A stretch of 64,000 bases of DNA from Lineolata rhizophorae (lineage: Eukaryota; Ascomycota; Dothideomycetes; Lineolatales; Lineolataceae), in the NCBI GenBank assembly GCA_010093515.1, contig MU001712.1:1-64000 (forward strand), in the 5' to 3' direction. The notes beneath the pieces are model-generated. The model did no database searches. It was not told where the DNA came from and worked only from the letters and a program-made list of their open reading frames with translations. This document shows, piece after piece, positions 21,940-34,702 of this stretch. Each line of letters opens with the position of its first letter. Position 1 is the stretch's first letter. A program made the translations under genes and the position numbers.

Positions 21940-23672
21940 CGTTCCGGGCCCGCCTCTTCCCACAGCGCGGATGCGCTGCTCAGGCTACCTACTCGGTGCA
22001 GTGGACCAAGCGGACAATTCGCGCCGAGCGATGCAGGTGCGAGTTCGAAAAACGACCAGGCAAGATGACGCGCTATGGGAGTTGCGCTATCTCTTTCGAA
22101 ATATTGTAGGCGAAGCGAGGCAAGGATGTCAAGGGCCCATTGAAACGCCAGGTCCGGCCGTAAACAGTCCCGGTGATGCGTCGCTCGGTGGCAGGAGACA
22201 AGCTGGGGCACTCGAAGGGAAGAAAAAGGGGCTATTAGGAGAAATCTACGGCATAGCAAGCTAGGAAGCAAGAGGTGGAAAAGAAGTGAAGGGGGGCGAC
22301 GGCGAAGGAGACGGCGCTAGTCAAATACGTGCTGGAATCGAGTGGTTGACTGTCGTATGGACTCGACGGGGAGGCGCAAGCGAGCGGACACGGCCAGTCG
22401 GCCATGACCGGCGCCGACGCCGGGATTGGCGGTGACTCGGCACCGGATTCCGGGCCAGGGCTTGTGCAGAACCGCCATGTGCGCAGCGCCCGCCAGGCTG
22501 CTTCGGGCAGCGATTGCGAAGATGCGAGCGTGACGCGCGCATGCAACCTTCGGGGTGACAATGGAAGGCACCACGGCCCTTGTTCACGCATGCAGACAGC
22601 CTCCGGTGGGGCAGCGCTGGGCTCGATGGCGCGCGGATGGACCGAGCCGAACGGGCGGTCAAGCCGCCAAGGACCCGGAGTCGCTTCGTGCGAACGCTAG
22701 CCGAGTGCTTGTTCCCCGGATCTTTCCTTGCCGGCCTGGCGCGGGCTAGTACAGCCGCGCCTTAAGTCCTTAAACCTCCGTCCCGTTTGGTCCGATTCCC
22801 CCAGCGCCAAAACGGCCGGTCTGAGATGAGTCAGGACCTTGAGCCGCCAGGCACCAGCGTATCCACGTTGCTCATTCGTTGATGACACGCTCGGCTCTGA
22901 CTCACCCGTTCTCGCGTCCGTACTCGTAATAATCCTCCGGTCGAGGTTGACGGGGCCCTCGTGAGAGCCTGCGCGTTGCACAAAACTGCGAGGGCACCGA
23001 GCGGGAACGGAACAGATGCGTGCGGTTCTATCCGCGCAAAGACATGACGGCTGTAAGGCTGAAGGGTGGCTGCGCTGCAATTGCAGAGGCACATACGGAG
23101 TAGTCTCCTTTCACTCGCTTCGAGTGGCCCGCGGATAATCCTTGAAAAGCACCGGCGAGCGGACATGTGTGCATAGGTACATCACCATTGGTGCAAGATG
23201 TTTTCAGCCCCATATTACGCTAACTTTCGTCTCGTCTTGCTCTACATATGAAGAAACAGTCGTGCTTGAGTTTTGGCCGTGCAGAGCCGTCAAAGCTTAT
23301 GTCGTTGCCTAGACTTCATCTTTCCGTGCGCAGCAGAACTACGGTACACCTAGCACAGCAAATATCCCTAAACATACGTTAGTACGGAGGGTTTTGATTC
23401 CTTCCAAACGCTTCTACTACTATACACGGGAGTACGTAATACCTCCCAATTAGCTAGGATTGTCTCCACTTAGCTCCGGCAGGCAGAATCACAATGACTA
23501 GGCACCAGCCCTAAACAAAGCTATTGGCCTCCGAGGCCTTTGGGCCAGTGCTACCCAGGATCCCAGAGGAACTCTAGCAAGAGAATATCATCGAACCATT
23601 CATCCTGCAAGACGAGATTTAGCGTGCGCTCGTAGTCGCCATCTTGCGTGCAAATGCCACAGAGCCGCGTTG
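21940..23672. other. 1.7 kb intergenic region without a supported gene
   Basis: It holds the upstream region of the leftward ABC transporter gene and the 3' flank of the leftward peptidyl-tRNA hydrolase gene. The frames seen are short, overlap on both strands and lack domains. Its middle (about 22300-22750) is GC-rich and the right part (23200-23500) more AT-rich. Confidence 0.6.
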
Positions 23673-24418
23673 CTACCGCTTGCCCTCGGCAATATCCCGA
23701 AGCAACTCAATAACTTCATCAGCAGTTCCTTCAATTATCTTTTTCTCCCTCGGCGTCATTCGTCGGAGGACGTACTCGGCGACGGCGTTGGGCTCTCTGC
23801 TCGCCGGCCGACCGATCCCAATCCCGATGCGAATGAAAGGAGTGTTTCCGACGGCCGTCATAATCGAGCGCAAACCGTTGTGTCCTCTAAGTGGTAGGTC
23901 AACCTCGCATGTTTCAGCAGGCCAGCGAGAGCAGCATCGAACTGCGGAAAGGAACCTGAGTCGTACCTTGCACTACCGCCCCTCCTCACCCTTACTCTGC
24001 CCAGGTCCAGCTCCAATTCATCGTGAACCACCACCAGTTCCCCGTCCTTTGGTTTGCCCTCAGGCTTGAAGTCCTCCCTCGACCAGCCCATCCAACTAAA
24101 AGTCCCACCGCGTGCCGGCGCAGGTCCCCGACCTTGCCTCCACGCGTTCAATGCCTTCTTGACCCCCGTGCCGCTCACGTTCATGAGCGACTCGCTCTGC
24201 CAGAGCGTCCAGTCGTCCCCGACGTTTCCACGCGATCCGGCCGTTCGTGTCACCAGGCCGCCGCCGAGGGCGGGCGAAGGCTGAAAATCGGTGAGTCGAA
24301 GCAGGGCACGGATCTCGGCTAGGACGTGGTGGCCGGCGCTGTGGAGCGTGTTGCGATACGCCGGGGTCGGGTTTCCGATCGACGCGACCAGCAAAGGCAC
24401 AGGCGGGCGCGGAGGCAT
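23673..24418 (-). CDS. PTH1: Peptidyl-tRNA hydrolase (bacterial-type Pth)
   Basis: Exons 24418-23967 and 23886-23673 give 221 residues. Removing the 80 bp intron (GTACGA...CACTTAG) joins RRGGSA to RGHNGLRSIM, which rebuilds the Pth signature (PF01195). Other family residues are the GNP near the N-terminus, the histidine in LHSAGH, the substrate-binding asparagine in SLMNVSG, and HDELELDLGRVRVRRGG with the catalytic aspartate. It cleaves the ester bond of peptidyl-tRNA released from stalled ribosomes; in fungi this type is usually mitochondrial. A clear mitochondrial presequence is not seen before GNP, though the first dozen residues are basic and proline-rich. Confidence 0.92.
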
Positions 24419-25102
24419 GTTTGTCGAGGTAGAAGGGTTTTAGGTCGACAGCGTCTAGAAGCCGGACTGGTAGACAACTCGCTGGTCCCCCATTCGTATC
24501 CGACACGATCAAGCCCCCGTATGATAGCCGTGAGAAAACCGCAATACAATGAAAGGAAAAAGGCGCCCGAAACGTAGCTCCTAGACTCCTTCAGCTAAAC
24601 ATCACGCGTCTAGCTCCCATTCCGGCCCAAATGAAAAGCGCGATGAAGCGCATCTGCAAAGAATGGGACCACGCGCTTTTTCGGAGGAAGCTAGCGAAAA
24701 GTACACGAGCTTTGGTGTCCGGTGCACGGACCATACCCAAGGGATCTCACTCCACCATCCCCGGGCTACTGAGTGGCTACCGGCAGATACGGCAATCCTG
24801 AATGTCGGCGTCGGTGGGCACGGCACCAACACGGATAATAGATCGTCGACGCATCCTACTCTGATGATGAAGGCTAGGGAATTGAAGCAGTCAAATAAGT
24901 TTTGCTGTGCTCTCATCTCCTGACCGATGGGATTTTCATTATCTTTCCCTCACTGCTTCCTGTTGCGGCCACTATTGGCCGTTTACCGAGGGCAAGCAGT
25001 AAGGGGCAAAATCGACTTTATTATCTATCGTGTGAATACATAGGAAATCTTAGTCCTAAATCAATGCTGTATCCCTGGTAATGCGCGCTGAGAAATCAAA
25101 AA
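24419..25102. other. Intergenic between PTH and acyltransferase genes
   Basis: Two opposing short frames near 24600-24920 are open, but neither has a recognisable domain. Confidence 0.5.
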
Positions 25103-26719
25103 TCAATTCCGGTGTGCCATCCGCTCTTCCACAAACCGAGCAAACCTGACACTGCTTTTGTCAACAGTGCGCCAAAAGATATCCGCGACCCACAGCGAAA
25201 CAAACAAGCAAATGGCCCAGTTGATCAGCAGACCGCCGACGAATCCCGCATTTGTCTCCCTGCCCGTCAATCCCCATATGATTGGCATGAGGGTATAACC
25301 CAAGCTATGCAAAATGGGGCCATGTACGACGTAGAATGCATACGAGACCTGACCAAGGTACTGCGCGACGCGAGACTTGAACGGTACTTGCAGCACGGGC
25401 GTGTTTGAGATCGTCCACAACAGCAGACTGGCGCCGATGGACCACCACCACCACTGGGTCCTCCTGGCTCTGGCAAAGGCGGGTGGAGAGACGGACCACA
25501 GGAATGAAAACCCCGGGGTGTCTTTGGAGTTGAAGTCCGGATACGAGAGAAAGTATAGCGCAACGACAAAGAAGAAAATGTTGTGATAGCGGACTCGGGG
25601 TTTCTGTTCGGGCGTAGGCGGCTTTTCCGATATTTCGTTGACGTCTAACCGCCCACTGGCAGAGGGAAGGATCGGCTCTGCGTTGCTCCCACTTGGCATG
25701 TCCTCCCATGTGCGCATTATGAGGTCCAGCTCCGCCAGCATGCCGCCCACGACGAACAGCATAACCTCCCATCTCACCCGCGCGATGAGGAACACAATGA
25801 GCACACAAGTCAGACCAAGCCGCCAGCCCGTTCGCACTTTTGCCAGAGCGACGTGCGTCAGAAAAAGCACCAGCGAGCTCCGAAACTCGAGAGGGATCGT
25901 CCACAGGTGGGAGTCGTAGTTGTTGTAGAACTCGTCCCACTTGAAGGGATTGAGAAGCTTCCAGACGCAGTTGTTGCCCCAATCTTGCAGCTGCTCCATG
26001 AGGTTCGGCAGAATGGGCGGGTGTTCTTCGTTTGTGCCTCTGATGTACTCTCCAGAATCGCGCACTTCGGTTGCACGGTCGAACGCACCAAGCCTGACGG
26101 CGACAAGGACAAGAAAGGTGCTAGCAAGCGTGGGAAGGTACAGCCGAAGACCACGCCGGAATACGGAGGATGTGATGGTGTGCTGGAACTTCTCGTACTG
26201 CTGTGCTCGGATCTGTTGCAACGGCTTCCGGGAGAGAACGTATCCGGACAGCGCGAAGAAAACGCACACCATGGCTCGGCCACGGTACAAAAGGGAAACA
26301 AAGGGGAGCTGGTGAATATACATAGTATTCTCTACGCTGATGTCGTCATTGTGGAGGCCGTAGCCATTATGAAGCGAGTTCGTGTACGTGTATATGGAGT
26401 GAAAATTAAAAACGAATAGACAAGCAAAGCCACGAACTCCATCGAGCGCCGTCAAGGCGTTAGGGTTCTCGGCAACAAGCCCGGCTCGCCTGCGAACGAA
26501 GGCTGGCAGAAGGCATATCCCGAGTTTCGACAAGGGACAGACGAGCTTGTAAGGAAGCTGGTAAAACCGCCGTGGCACAATCGTCTTTCGGAGGACCATA
26601 TGGTCATGAGGAGAGGAAGGCTGGTCGCTACCGTTTACCTCGAGTGCCGGGTCGACGTCTTCGTCGTCCGGGGAGGAAGTGGGCAGTTGCAGATAGTTCT
26701 GGTTGCCATTGCCGAACAT
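25103..26719 (-). CDS. Acyltransferase-3 family membrane protein
   Basis: An intronless frame of 538 residues. The first about 85 residues are cytosolic with a polar acidic start and a basic patch. The acyltransferase-3 domain (PF01757) starts at LDGVRGFACLFVFNFH, whose histidine is the family's candidate catalytic residue, and continues through RAMVCVFFALSGYVLSRK, SHLWTIPLEFRSSLVLFL and AQYLGQVSYAFYVVHGPILH. About ten hydrophobic helices follow the expected pattern. Members transfer acyl groups from CoA to sugars, polyketides or other small molecules. Many fungal copies sit in secondary-metabolite clusters, but no such genes adjoin this one, so the substrate is unknown. Confidence 0.92.
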   Translation of the reverse strand: MFGNGNQNYLQLPTSSPDDEDVDPALEVNGSDQPSSPHDHMVLRKTIVPRRFYQLPYKLVCPLSKLGICLLPAFVRRRAGLVAENPNALTALDGVRGFACLFVFNFHSIYTYTNSLHNGYGLHNDDISVENTMYIHQLPFVSLLYRGRAMVCVFFALSGYVLSRKPLQQIRAQQYEKFQHTITSSVFRRGLRLYLPTLASTFLVLVAVRLGAFDRATEVRDSGEYIRGTNEEHPPILPNLMEQLQDWGNNCVWKLLNPFKWDEFYNNYDSHLWTIPLEFRSSLVLFLTHVALAKVRTGWRLGLTCVLIVFLIARVRWEVMLFVVGGMLAELDLIMRTWEDMPSGSNAEPILPSASGRLDVNEISEKPPTPEQKPRVRYHNIFFFVVALYFLSYPDFNSKDTPGFSFLWSVSPPAFARARRTQWWWWSIGASLLLWTISNTPVLQVPFKSRVAQYLGQVSYAFYVVHGPILHSLGYTLMPIIWGLTGRETNAGFVGGLLINWAICLFVSLWVADIFWRTVDKSSVRFARFVEERMAHRN

Positions 26720-28449
26720 GCCTTCGACGTCGATTAAGAGTCACAAAAAAAAGGTGAAATAAACAAACGAAGAGAGTCACATTTAAAAAGGAAAAATGTC
26801 AAATGAGAGGCCGGCCGTTAGACAAGTTGAGATTGAACGCCAGACGGACACAATATAGATACATCTCAGGGGAAGGAGCGCCCAATGAACGGACGGCTGC
26901 CCTGTGGCTAGAGCCGCACCGAGCACGCATTGGGTCTTGCGACGGTTGGTGAGGCAAAGCGATTCTTGGGAGGGCGATTGGCAAAAGCTCAGGCCCACCG
27001 CAGTGCCCGTCGTGGAGGTTGAAACAATGTAGGCCGGAGATGGGACGGCCGGTGATGATGATGGCCATCTATTTGTGGGGGGCATACGCGTCGTTCTCCA
27101 TTCGGGAATCTGCATCTCGCCGTTTCGACCGTGCAGGCCAATGACGCGCCGCCGCCCCTGCTGGTGCTCCATCACCCACCCTCTTCTGGCAGCGGAGGTA
27201 CCTATGCACCGTCTGTCACGCTTACGCATCCACGGCAGCCCACTATGGCCGGCACAAAACAGAAACAAAATCAACCCGAGGCTGACGAGACACGATAGTA
27301 AGGGCTTGGTTGATCCGCCGGCCTTTGCGGATTCAAGCTACATTTAGCAACTTGTTGGCAGACGCGAGTCTCGTAACTGCACCGCTGTCTCGCTCCGCCA
27401 GAGACATCCGTCCACGCTCTTGTACCGAACAAGGGAGGGCCGAATGCCCGACCTCGTATCCCGAATTTCGATTGTTTTCTTGGGAACTACACAGGTGCAA
27501 GCATCAACGACGAATAATGGCATGCCTTCCAAGGCACGGCCGCGCGGCAAAAGATGGCCGCCGGCAATATTAATCGCTCGTCTCCTCCCGCGGGTGTTGG
27601 CATGAAGTCGAGCCCTCCACTCAGAGCCTAGCACGGAAAAGCCCAGCGCCGAGACGGCTATACGGCATGGGCCGCGCAGCCCGCGTCGCTGAAACCGACC
27701 CTCAGAGGGCCGCGCTGCGAGGCTGCGTCGAAGCGTCGACGCCGCGTTGAGAAGCCCAGCGCCAACTTCCTCGTCCCGAAACCGCACGCGGTCTTTTTCC
27801 GGTTTCAGCGATGTGGTACTTGTCTTTGTTCGACGGCCGCCCTTCCCATCGTTCAACAGAGGCCGTGGCGTGCCGTCTGGCGGCTCCGGCGATCGTCAGC
27901 GGCTAGCGCCCTCGAGCGGCGGCCAAGAGGCTGAGGGCATCGAGGACCGGGCCGTGATGGCGAGACGTGCGGTGCTGACGAACACCACGCCTTGCTGCAC
28001 CACCGGCCGCTGCATCGTGCGCTAGATCGCGAGGCTAAGGCCAATCGAGCAGTCGTTCGCCCGTTCCGGCAACTCTGCTCGAATATCGTCGAACGTGGAC
28101 GATGCCAAGGCAACACTGCGAGCGCCTGGCTTGGGTCCCAAGGAGCCAGCTCCAAAAGGTTCCTCGTCCTTGGGTGCTGTGCTGATTGGCCCCCAACCTC
28201 TATCCGCGTAATTGTGTCCTTGGTTGATCCCCCGGGCCCCCTGCGGCTGTGCGTTCTTGGGTTTCGGGCATGCCGCTCGGAAATAATCTGACTCGAGAAG
28301 TCCCCGTTGCCAAGGGCGGGCCACCGTCGATCTCTCTTGTTTCTGTGGCGCGTGCGCGCCACGTAGCGTGGAGTATATATTTGCTGCTCTCCCTGGGTCT
28401 GCCTGCTCCTAAATCCACGGTCCAGCTACGAGGTAGCGCAAATGTTGTC
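26720..28449. other. Gene-poor, moderately GC-rich intergenic region
   Basis: Overlapping frames on both strands (27344-28362) are Arg/Pro/Ser-rich and compositional, without a domain, typical start context or paired introns. It includes the promoter side of the acyltransferase gene. Confidence 0.55.
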
Positions 28450-30350
28450 TAAGGTTCACTTTTGCACCTCCCGGGTTGTACCAAGCTATTTTTGGTCTTG
28501 GCTCCCTGGGCAGATGTAACCGAAGTTGGAGGCCTCCGAACTCACATCTAGGAGTCTAGACAGCCTGAAGGTTGAGGCGTTCAATATTGGAATACTTCCT
28601 GCATTGCCCTCAGTAGTGTGCCTCACTTCCGCTCTTCGTCAAATGGGCTACGAAAGTCGTCTTGCGCTAGATATGCGTCTCCGATTACTCGTTTATTAGC
28701 ATCTCATGCATTGGAGTTTCTAGAGCTAGAATGAGACAGTTGCCATTAATAACTGATACGGTCGCCTGTGTGTGACTAGGTGCTGACCTGACGGTGTCTT
28801 CGTCTCGCTCCACATAGCTTACTACGTATGGACAATGAGCAGAGTAGAGACCTAAAACCTAAGTAAAGACCTAAGACCTAACATGGCTTGTATATTTCTA
28901 ATTCGTCTCGAGAGACCAATCGAGAATGTTGACAATCCAACGTTAGTCAGCATCAATCTACATTGATAGGTGAGTTCTAAGACATCAGGTTAGCTTGGCC
29001 AAACATGACGGCTAGTAAAAGGCACCGATCCTATGAAGGAGACTAGCAACTGGATCCTTCTTCAATATCTAATTAAAGTAGTTAAACACTCCATTACATT
29101 GCCGTAGTTTTCACAAATGAAAGGAACACGCTGGACTGTTTTATTGTTGGAGATGACACTGCAATAACAACTGTGCTAAAACATGTAGCGTTTACATTTG
29201 CTATGCAACAAAAGATTATCTCAGCCGCGTTCTCCATAGACTAGGTATGCTAATATCCTTCGAGTTGATTTGAGACAGAAGCGGACATCGCAAAGGTAAA
29301 TGTGGAAGCTGATTTATGAAACACAACGCGATTATACGTTTTAGTCCCAGGCAGTTCGGAGCTCCAAAAGGCGGTGAGATTTCTATTAGAATGTTCTGAG
29401 CAATAAATTTACGGTACTCTCTTCATATTTTGCAAATATACTCCAAGCATCCCTGTATTTCAGTGTTATGCAGTGTTCCACGCTGCAAATTTGCATTAGA
29501 TTCAGCATATAAATGCGTGCTAAATTATTTAATGTCCTCAAACTACAAAGTACATTTGTTGACTAATGACATCGCCTAACACTAGCTGCAATACCTTGAA
29601 CATGCAATCTGCCAAGGGTAATACTGACGCTTGCAAATGAGAATTTCACGTCCCATCACGCTTTCACATTATCACAACTTCTCAATGGCTAACTTTGTGA
29701 AATCAGAACTTGTGCTCGGCTCTTACTATCTGTTCGCAAAGGCAATGACGCAATACTATACGCGCCAGCAATATGCATAACGCAGGCAATACCCAAAAGC
29801 TTCACAAATGTAATCGAAAGCCGTAGAGCAAAGCCGCACCGCACTGTACTACCGCTCCAACCCACAATTGGGCGAACGAATGGTCAGAGACCAACCTACC
29901 CGGACCAAGTGCAACGCTTCTGCACAGGCAGCCGCAACCACCCAGCTTTCGGAATCAGGATGATATGATAAACGGAGAAGTAGGGGTTAGAATTTACCGC
30001 CCCAGAGAAGAGCACCTGAGCTAAAGTGAAAAGAACCCGAAAGACGTATCATGCGGCCGACCTAACACGCTGACTAACACCGATCCGACCCACCCCATTC
30101 CGGCGTCCAGCTAAGCGCCGAAAGCCACGATGCCCCGGTCGAAGCTATCCAAATGTGCGTCCTATCAGTCCGCTGATGACTGCCCCGACCATTCCGTTGT
30201 GAACCCGAATGAAAACCGCAGACCAGGGAATCCGTTGCTCCCTACCAAGCAAAGCGCGGCCGGTGCATGTACATGATTACGTCTGTCAGAGACAGCAATA
30301 TAACTCATAAAAGCAAAGAGGTATTAGAAAAGGACTTCGCAGCCGGGAGT
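28450..30350. repeat. AT-rich island with no open frame, probable decayed repeat
   Basis: For about 1.9 kb the base composition drops visibly below that of both flanks, and no frame of 60 codons exists on either strand. TA-rich words (TTAATT, ATAAAT, TAAATT) are common. This is what repeat-induced point mutation leaves after a transposon has decayed. A cluster of CCTAA words lies at 28848-28881. No terminal repeats or recognisable coding fragments could be seen by eye. Confidence 0.4.
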
Positions 30351-30621
30351 GACCTAAGTCGTGCCCAACCAGAAGGCAGAGGAACGCCGAAAAGCCACCT
30401 CTAGTGAAAAGAGCCACCCAGCCGATTGGACACCATTTCCCTCCCCTGCAAGGCGGCAAGCCTGATGCCGTTGATCGTAAGCATCCGAGACAGTCATGAG
30501 CGTGACATTGACGATTAGAGTATTGTGTGTGAGAGAGAAAAAGGGAATCAGAAAATAAAGTCCGGCACGTTCATGAAGGACAAGACGTCCTCCCAACCTG
30601 CGAGAGGTAAGCACACAGTTC

Positions 30622-33540
30622 CTAAGAAGCTCCAGTTCGCACTCCGTTCATAACAGAAGAATGAACAGCAGAATGCGCGCTGGAATCGAACTTGCCGGTG
30701 CCACTAGTGATGTCTTCGTCCATGAGCGCGATGCCCGAGTCATCGAGGTTCGCCTCGTCCGGGTTCATCGTGTCAGCTTTGTTGAAACTGCTACCGTCAA
30801 ACTCGGTGCCGAAAGAAACGTTGCCTGGCACTTGTGTGTTGGGAACGTGAGGCTGTTCGGGAGTTTGCGAGAAGTTGCCATTTTGCTCGTGGACTTGGGT
30901 AGAAGGGCCTGTTGATAGTGACAAGTTGTTAGGATTGACGGTTGACGGGCGCATGTTATCAATCTCCATTTCATGGCATGTGAGATTAGGGGGCGTATAA
31001 TTAGAAATGAACTGACCGTTCATCGCTGGAACGGTTGGTGCGTAGGGCAATTGATTATTCGCGCTGTTGATCCCGCCGTCTGCACCGTTTGCAGAAATGG
31101 AACGAGGAGAGGCAGCAGCATCGGGGCTAAAACTGTTGACTCGGCTATGGGGCTGGCTATTGATGGTGCTCCCAGAAGCCTCGCCGTTTGCAGCGTCTGA
31201 CGTAGAGCCACCGTTCCCATGAGGCAAAGGTATTTCGGTCGGAGAGTTTTGTTGCTGTTCCGACTTTTGCTTTGACTGCACCTGGTGGTCGAGGAAGCCT
31301 CCGAGCGAGGCCAGCCAGAGGCACATCTCATCCACGAAGACCTTTGTGACCCACCAAAGCGAGTAAGACATTCCGTTTTCGACCGTAATGTCGCGCAGAG
31401 CAGCAGTTCCGATGGCGTTGACGGTGTGTAGAATGGTCCTAGTATCCGCGTGAGGGAAGCGAGCGGGGAGGTCCGTGATGAATGCCGCCAAGCGGTCAAT
31501 GACAGTATCGTTGGTGACGAACGTCTCGTTCGAAGTGTCCATGGCAGAGTTCATCAACGTGTCTTGGTATGGTGCCAGCGATCCAGGCCAAGTGTTGGTG
31601 GTGTCCAACGGCATCAACAGGCTGTGGATTTCCTGGGTGAGGATCTTGTAGACCTCGTCATAGCCGCAGTTCGGCAGCTCGCTCTCCATGATCTTCTTCG
31701 GATGAACGTACATGACCCAGTCGTGCCACATCGACTCGCGGTTCTGGTCCATAATGAGAAGGGTCGCCGCCGCATGCGCAGCGCTGTTGACGCGAAGCAT
31801 TCGGTGAATCAAGCCGGCGAAGAGGGTGGCAGGTTCGAGTTTCGCCTCTAGAACATGTTGCGGACGGCCCAAAAAGGTCCGAGAAATGTGCGAGTGAAGG
31901 TTCTTGGATACGCCGTTGAGGAACTGGAGGACGAGCGGCGGAGCGACTTGAAGCGTTAGCTTGGAGACGAATTTAATCATCGTTTTATACATCAACCAGT
32001 CGCATTCCTGGATCCATGGGGCGATGTCCGGATGGTGGAAGAGGTTTTGAACCGGCACGGTTAGAGTTCCATGGAAGGACGAGAAAAGCTTGTAAAACTG
32101 TTTCTCCTTGCAGAAGCGCACAGAATCGATGAGCGAGGTGCAGTGGGTGAAGTAGAGGGCTTGAAGAGAAGCTGCAGTATCGGTGTCAGTTTTGGGCGGG
32201 AGGTATGGCGCGAGACTAGGGAGATCGAGCTGTTGGTTCTCTTGAAAGGATTCCTCATCCGGAGGCGGGAATTTAACGGTATGCTCGTAGGTCCTCGACA
32301 TCTCGTCGCGATTTCCTACCCCAGGCTCGTAAGGATCCGTGAATGAAATGCCTTTGGACGGCGCCGCCGAGGGCTTTTGCTTCTTCGGTGACGGTTCGCC
32401 AAGCGGTTCGTCGTGGCCGGGGAAGGCGGCAGAATCGGCTTGGGGCATCAAACTATGCGGTGTCAGTTAGCGCTGGCTTGCGATGGTGTCGCAGGCAAAA
32501 TGCGAAACGGCAGCATGCGGATCGGCCAAAGTGACATACTTGAAATCAAAGCCACCCGTGGTTACCGGCGTCCCGCGCATCCGGTCACCTGACGCGGCCG
32601 CCTGCGGATCGTCGACGAGAGCCAGGTCGACGTAGTGGTACTTGGACTCGCCACGAACACCCAAGCGGCGGGTCTGGATGTTCGGGAAGATTACGCGCAC
32701 CAGCTTCCCAAAGGACGCCGGGTTGAGAGGGATCACCCTCTGGGTACCGCAAGCCTGGGCGTAGCAGGAATAGACGCGGTTCCTGGGCACCGACGTCTTC
32801 GCTGGGCGGCATACGCTCTTCAGCCTGTACCCAACGGTTAACGATGCCTCCGAAGCCAAAACGGCGATGGACTTGGTTTGTTGCGCTCACCATAGCATAG
32901 CAAACAGCTGCTTGGACTTCTCAGATTTGGTGGTCCGGTCGTTAGCAATCACCTCGGCAGCGACGTCCTTCAATGAGCGGCCTTCGTTGCGCGCTAGCAT
33001 CTCTCGCAATTCCTTGTCGTTGACCGCGGTTGGGTTCCCTCCCTTTTTCTTCTTATCCTCGGTTTCGGCGCCGCTAGGCGGCGCGGCGAGTGCCATTTGC
33101 TGATGTTGAGGCGGGTGTTGATGCATGGGCGCGAAATCGGCCGAGTGCTGCATGTGATGATCTGGTGCATTGATGGCGTTAAAGTACCCCCCATTCGACA
33201 TTTGCTGCTGTCCCATTGAGCCGCCACCGAACGCAATATTGCCGTGCGCATTTTGGTCGACGACCATGGTGTCCTGGTAGTTCATCTGTTGGGCGGACTG
33301 GAGCAACGCGGCCTCTACGGAAATATTGTAGTTGAGGGGAGCAGTGTTGTGGTTGCTAGCGGCTGTTTGCGGCCGTGAAGCGAGGGCTTGAAAGTGGGTT
33401 GCGTCGGCTTCGTGGCCGTTGTATGCTTGTTGTGCCGCCTGCCCGCTTGCTGTAGACTGCGCCGACGGGGTGCGCTGGATGGATCTAGTGGACGCCGACG
33501 TTGTTGACCGCGAACGGCGACCTTGGTTGCTTGTCTCCAT
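30622..33540 (-). CDS. RFX-family winged-helix transcription factor
   Basis: Three exons (33540-32891, 32824-32540, 32452-30622) encode 921 residues; the introns are 66 and 87 bp. Residues 1-210 are disordered, with Gln/His-rich stretches. The RFX DNA-binding domain (PF02257) starts right at the first junction, AMLWLKSVC, and includes VPRNRVYSCYAQAC, NPASFGKLVRVIFP and TRRLGVRGESKYHYVDL, the recognition helix being intact. The following about 300 residues match the RFX extended dimerisation region (QECDWLMYKTMIKFV and neighbours). The C-terminus is Asn/Ser-rich. Fungal relatives are Crt1/RFX1 and CPCR1, tied to DNA-damage response, cell division and, in Acremonium, cephalosporin genes. Which applies here cannot be told. 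Confidence 0.93.
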
Positions 33541-34702
33541 CAGACGGCTCTAAAGTTCTCTGCAACTATAGAGTGCAAATTAGCATCAGACTCGCTTTGC
33601 GGGTGCTGTGTGGCGTGGGAGAGGGCAGCTTGTGCATATTTAGGCTTGTTTATGTGGAGAGCTAGCGAAAACATGGGCTGTGAAAAGCAACAGGTCGATC
33701 GCGACGATGGAGGGACACCGTGGAGCGACGTACGTTTCAACAGGGGAAAAAAAAAATCGGCCCGCAGTAGAGCAGTCGAAACCGCGGTGGAGCGGAGGTG
33801 CAGATTATGGAAGGCGATGCCGGCGATGCCGAGCGCGACGAGATGACGAATTTTGGTGGCAGCGTGTGGGCCTGGCGGCCGTTGCCGGAGGGAACCGTTA
33901 GCGGGCGGTGGTTGCGACGGTGAGAACAAAGGAGACAAGGTGGTGGGCAGGCTCGAAAGGCTAGAAGCGCATTTCGCGACGTGGCCAGGTCGAGCAAGCG
34001 AGTCGGGCAGGGTGAGCTGGTCGTAGGGCGGGCTTGCGGAGAGAGAGTTGGTGATGGCTGGGATTTGGCCGGGCGGGCTTGTTTTGGTGTTGGTAAACAG
34101 TGGCAAGCGACCCCGGGACCCAAACGGCAACCGCCCTCCGCCCGCCAAGCCGCGACCCTCTCACCGGGGCAGCTGCCGGCACGTGACCTCCGATTACGTA
34201 CGAAGGCATTTCCACCCGGGAAGGAAGCGCAGCCGAGAGAGGCCGGCGGACGAAGGCACACGTGCACGTGCAAGACAGTAGGTAGCGGCATCCAGGCCGC
34301 GTCAATGTACTGGCAAGTGCAAAATGCCTTGCTGACTGCATTCCTCCGTATGTACCTGAGCTGCCCTCGGTACTGCTCAGGTACCTTACATGCAGCTCTG
34401 CCGACCTGGAGCGCGCGTGCTTCGCAGCGAGTCACGGGCCGTTCGGACCGCGGCCGGGCACAGAGATTACGTGCCAGTCGCACCTGCTGGGGCGTATGAC
34501 GCTGCCCGCGCCCACGGTCCCACCGACCCCAACCCACCTTAATCCTGCTGCTCTAGCTGCCGCTCCTCCACCGTCTTTCTCTCTCTGCCCACCGCCCGCC
34601 CTCGCCCTTCCAGGTCGCATCCCCGCTGCTCCATTCCATCCGCATCTCTTGCTCGATTTGCACTGCTTCCCCCTCGGCACCGCTCCCCACGGTTCCGCCA
34701 TC
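33541..34702. other. Divergent promoter region between RFX and Yop1 genes
   Basis: 1.16 kb between two start codons facing apart. The Yop1-proximal 200 bp is C/T-rich on the sense strand, as is usual for highly expressed fungal promoters. Long leftward frames (33540-34537) are compositional. Confidence 0.6.

Noticed and set aside
24602-24923. Opposing frames of 104 and 86 codons
   Set aside because: No domain and no ATG-context or splice evidence.
27344-28362. Two leftward frames of about 170 codons
   Set aside because: Low complexity, overlapping frames on both strands, no motif or splice support.
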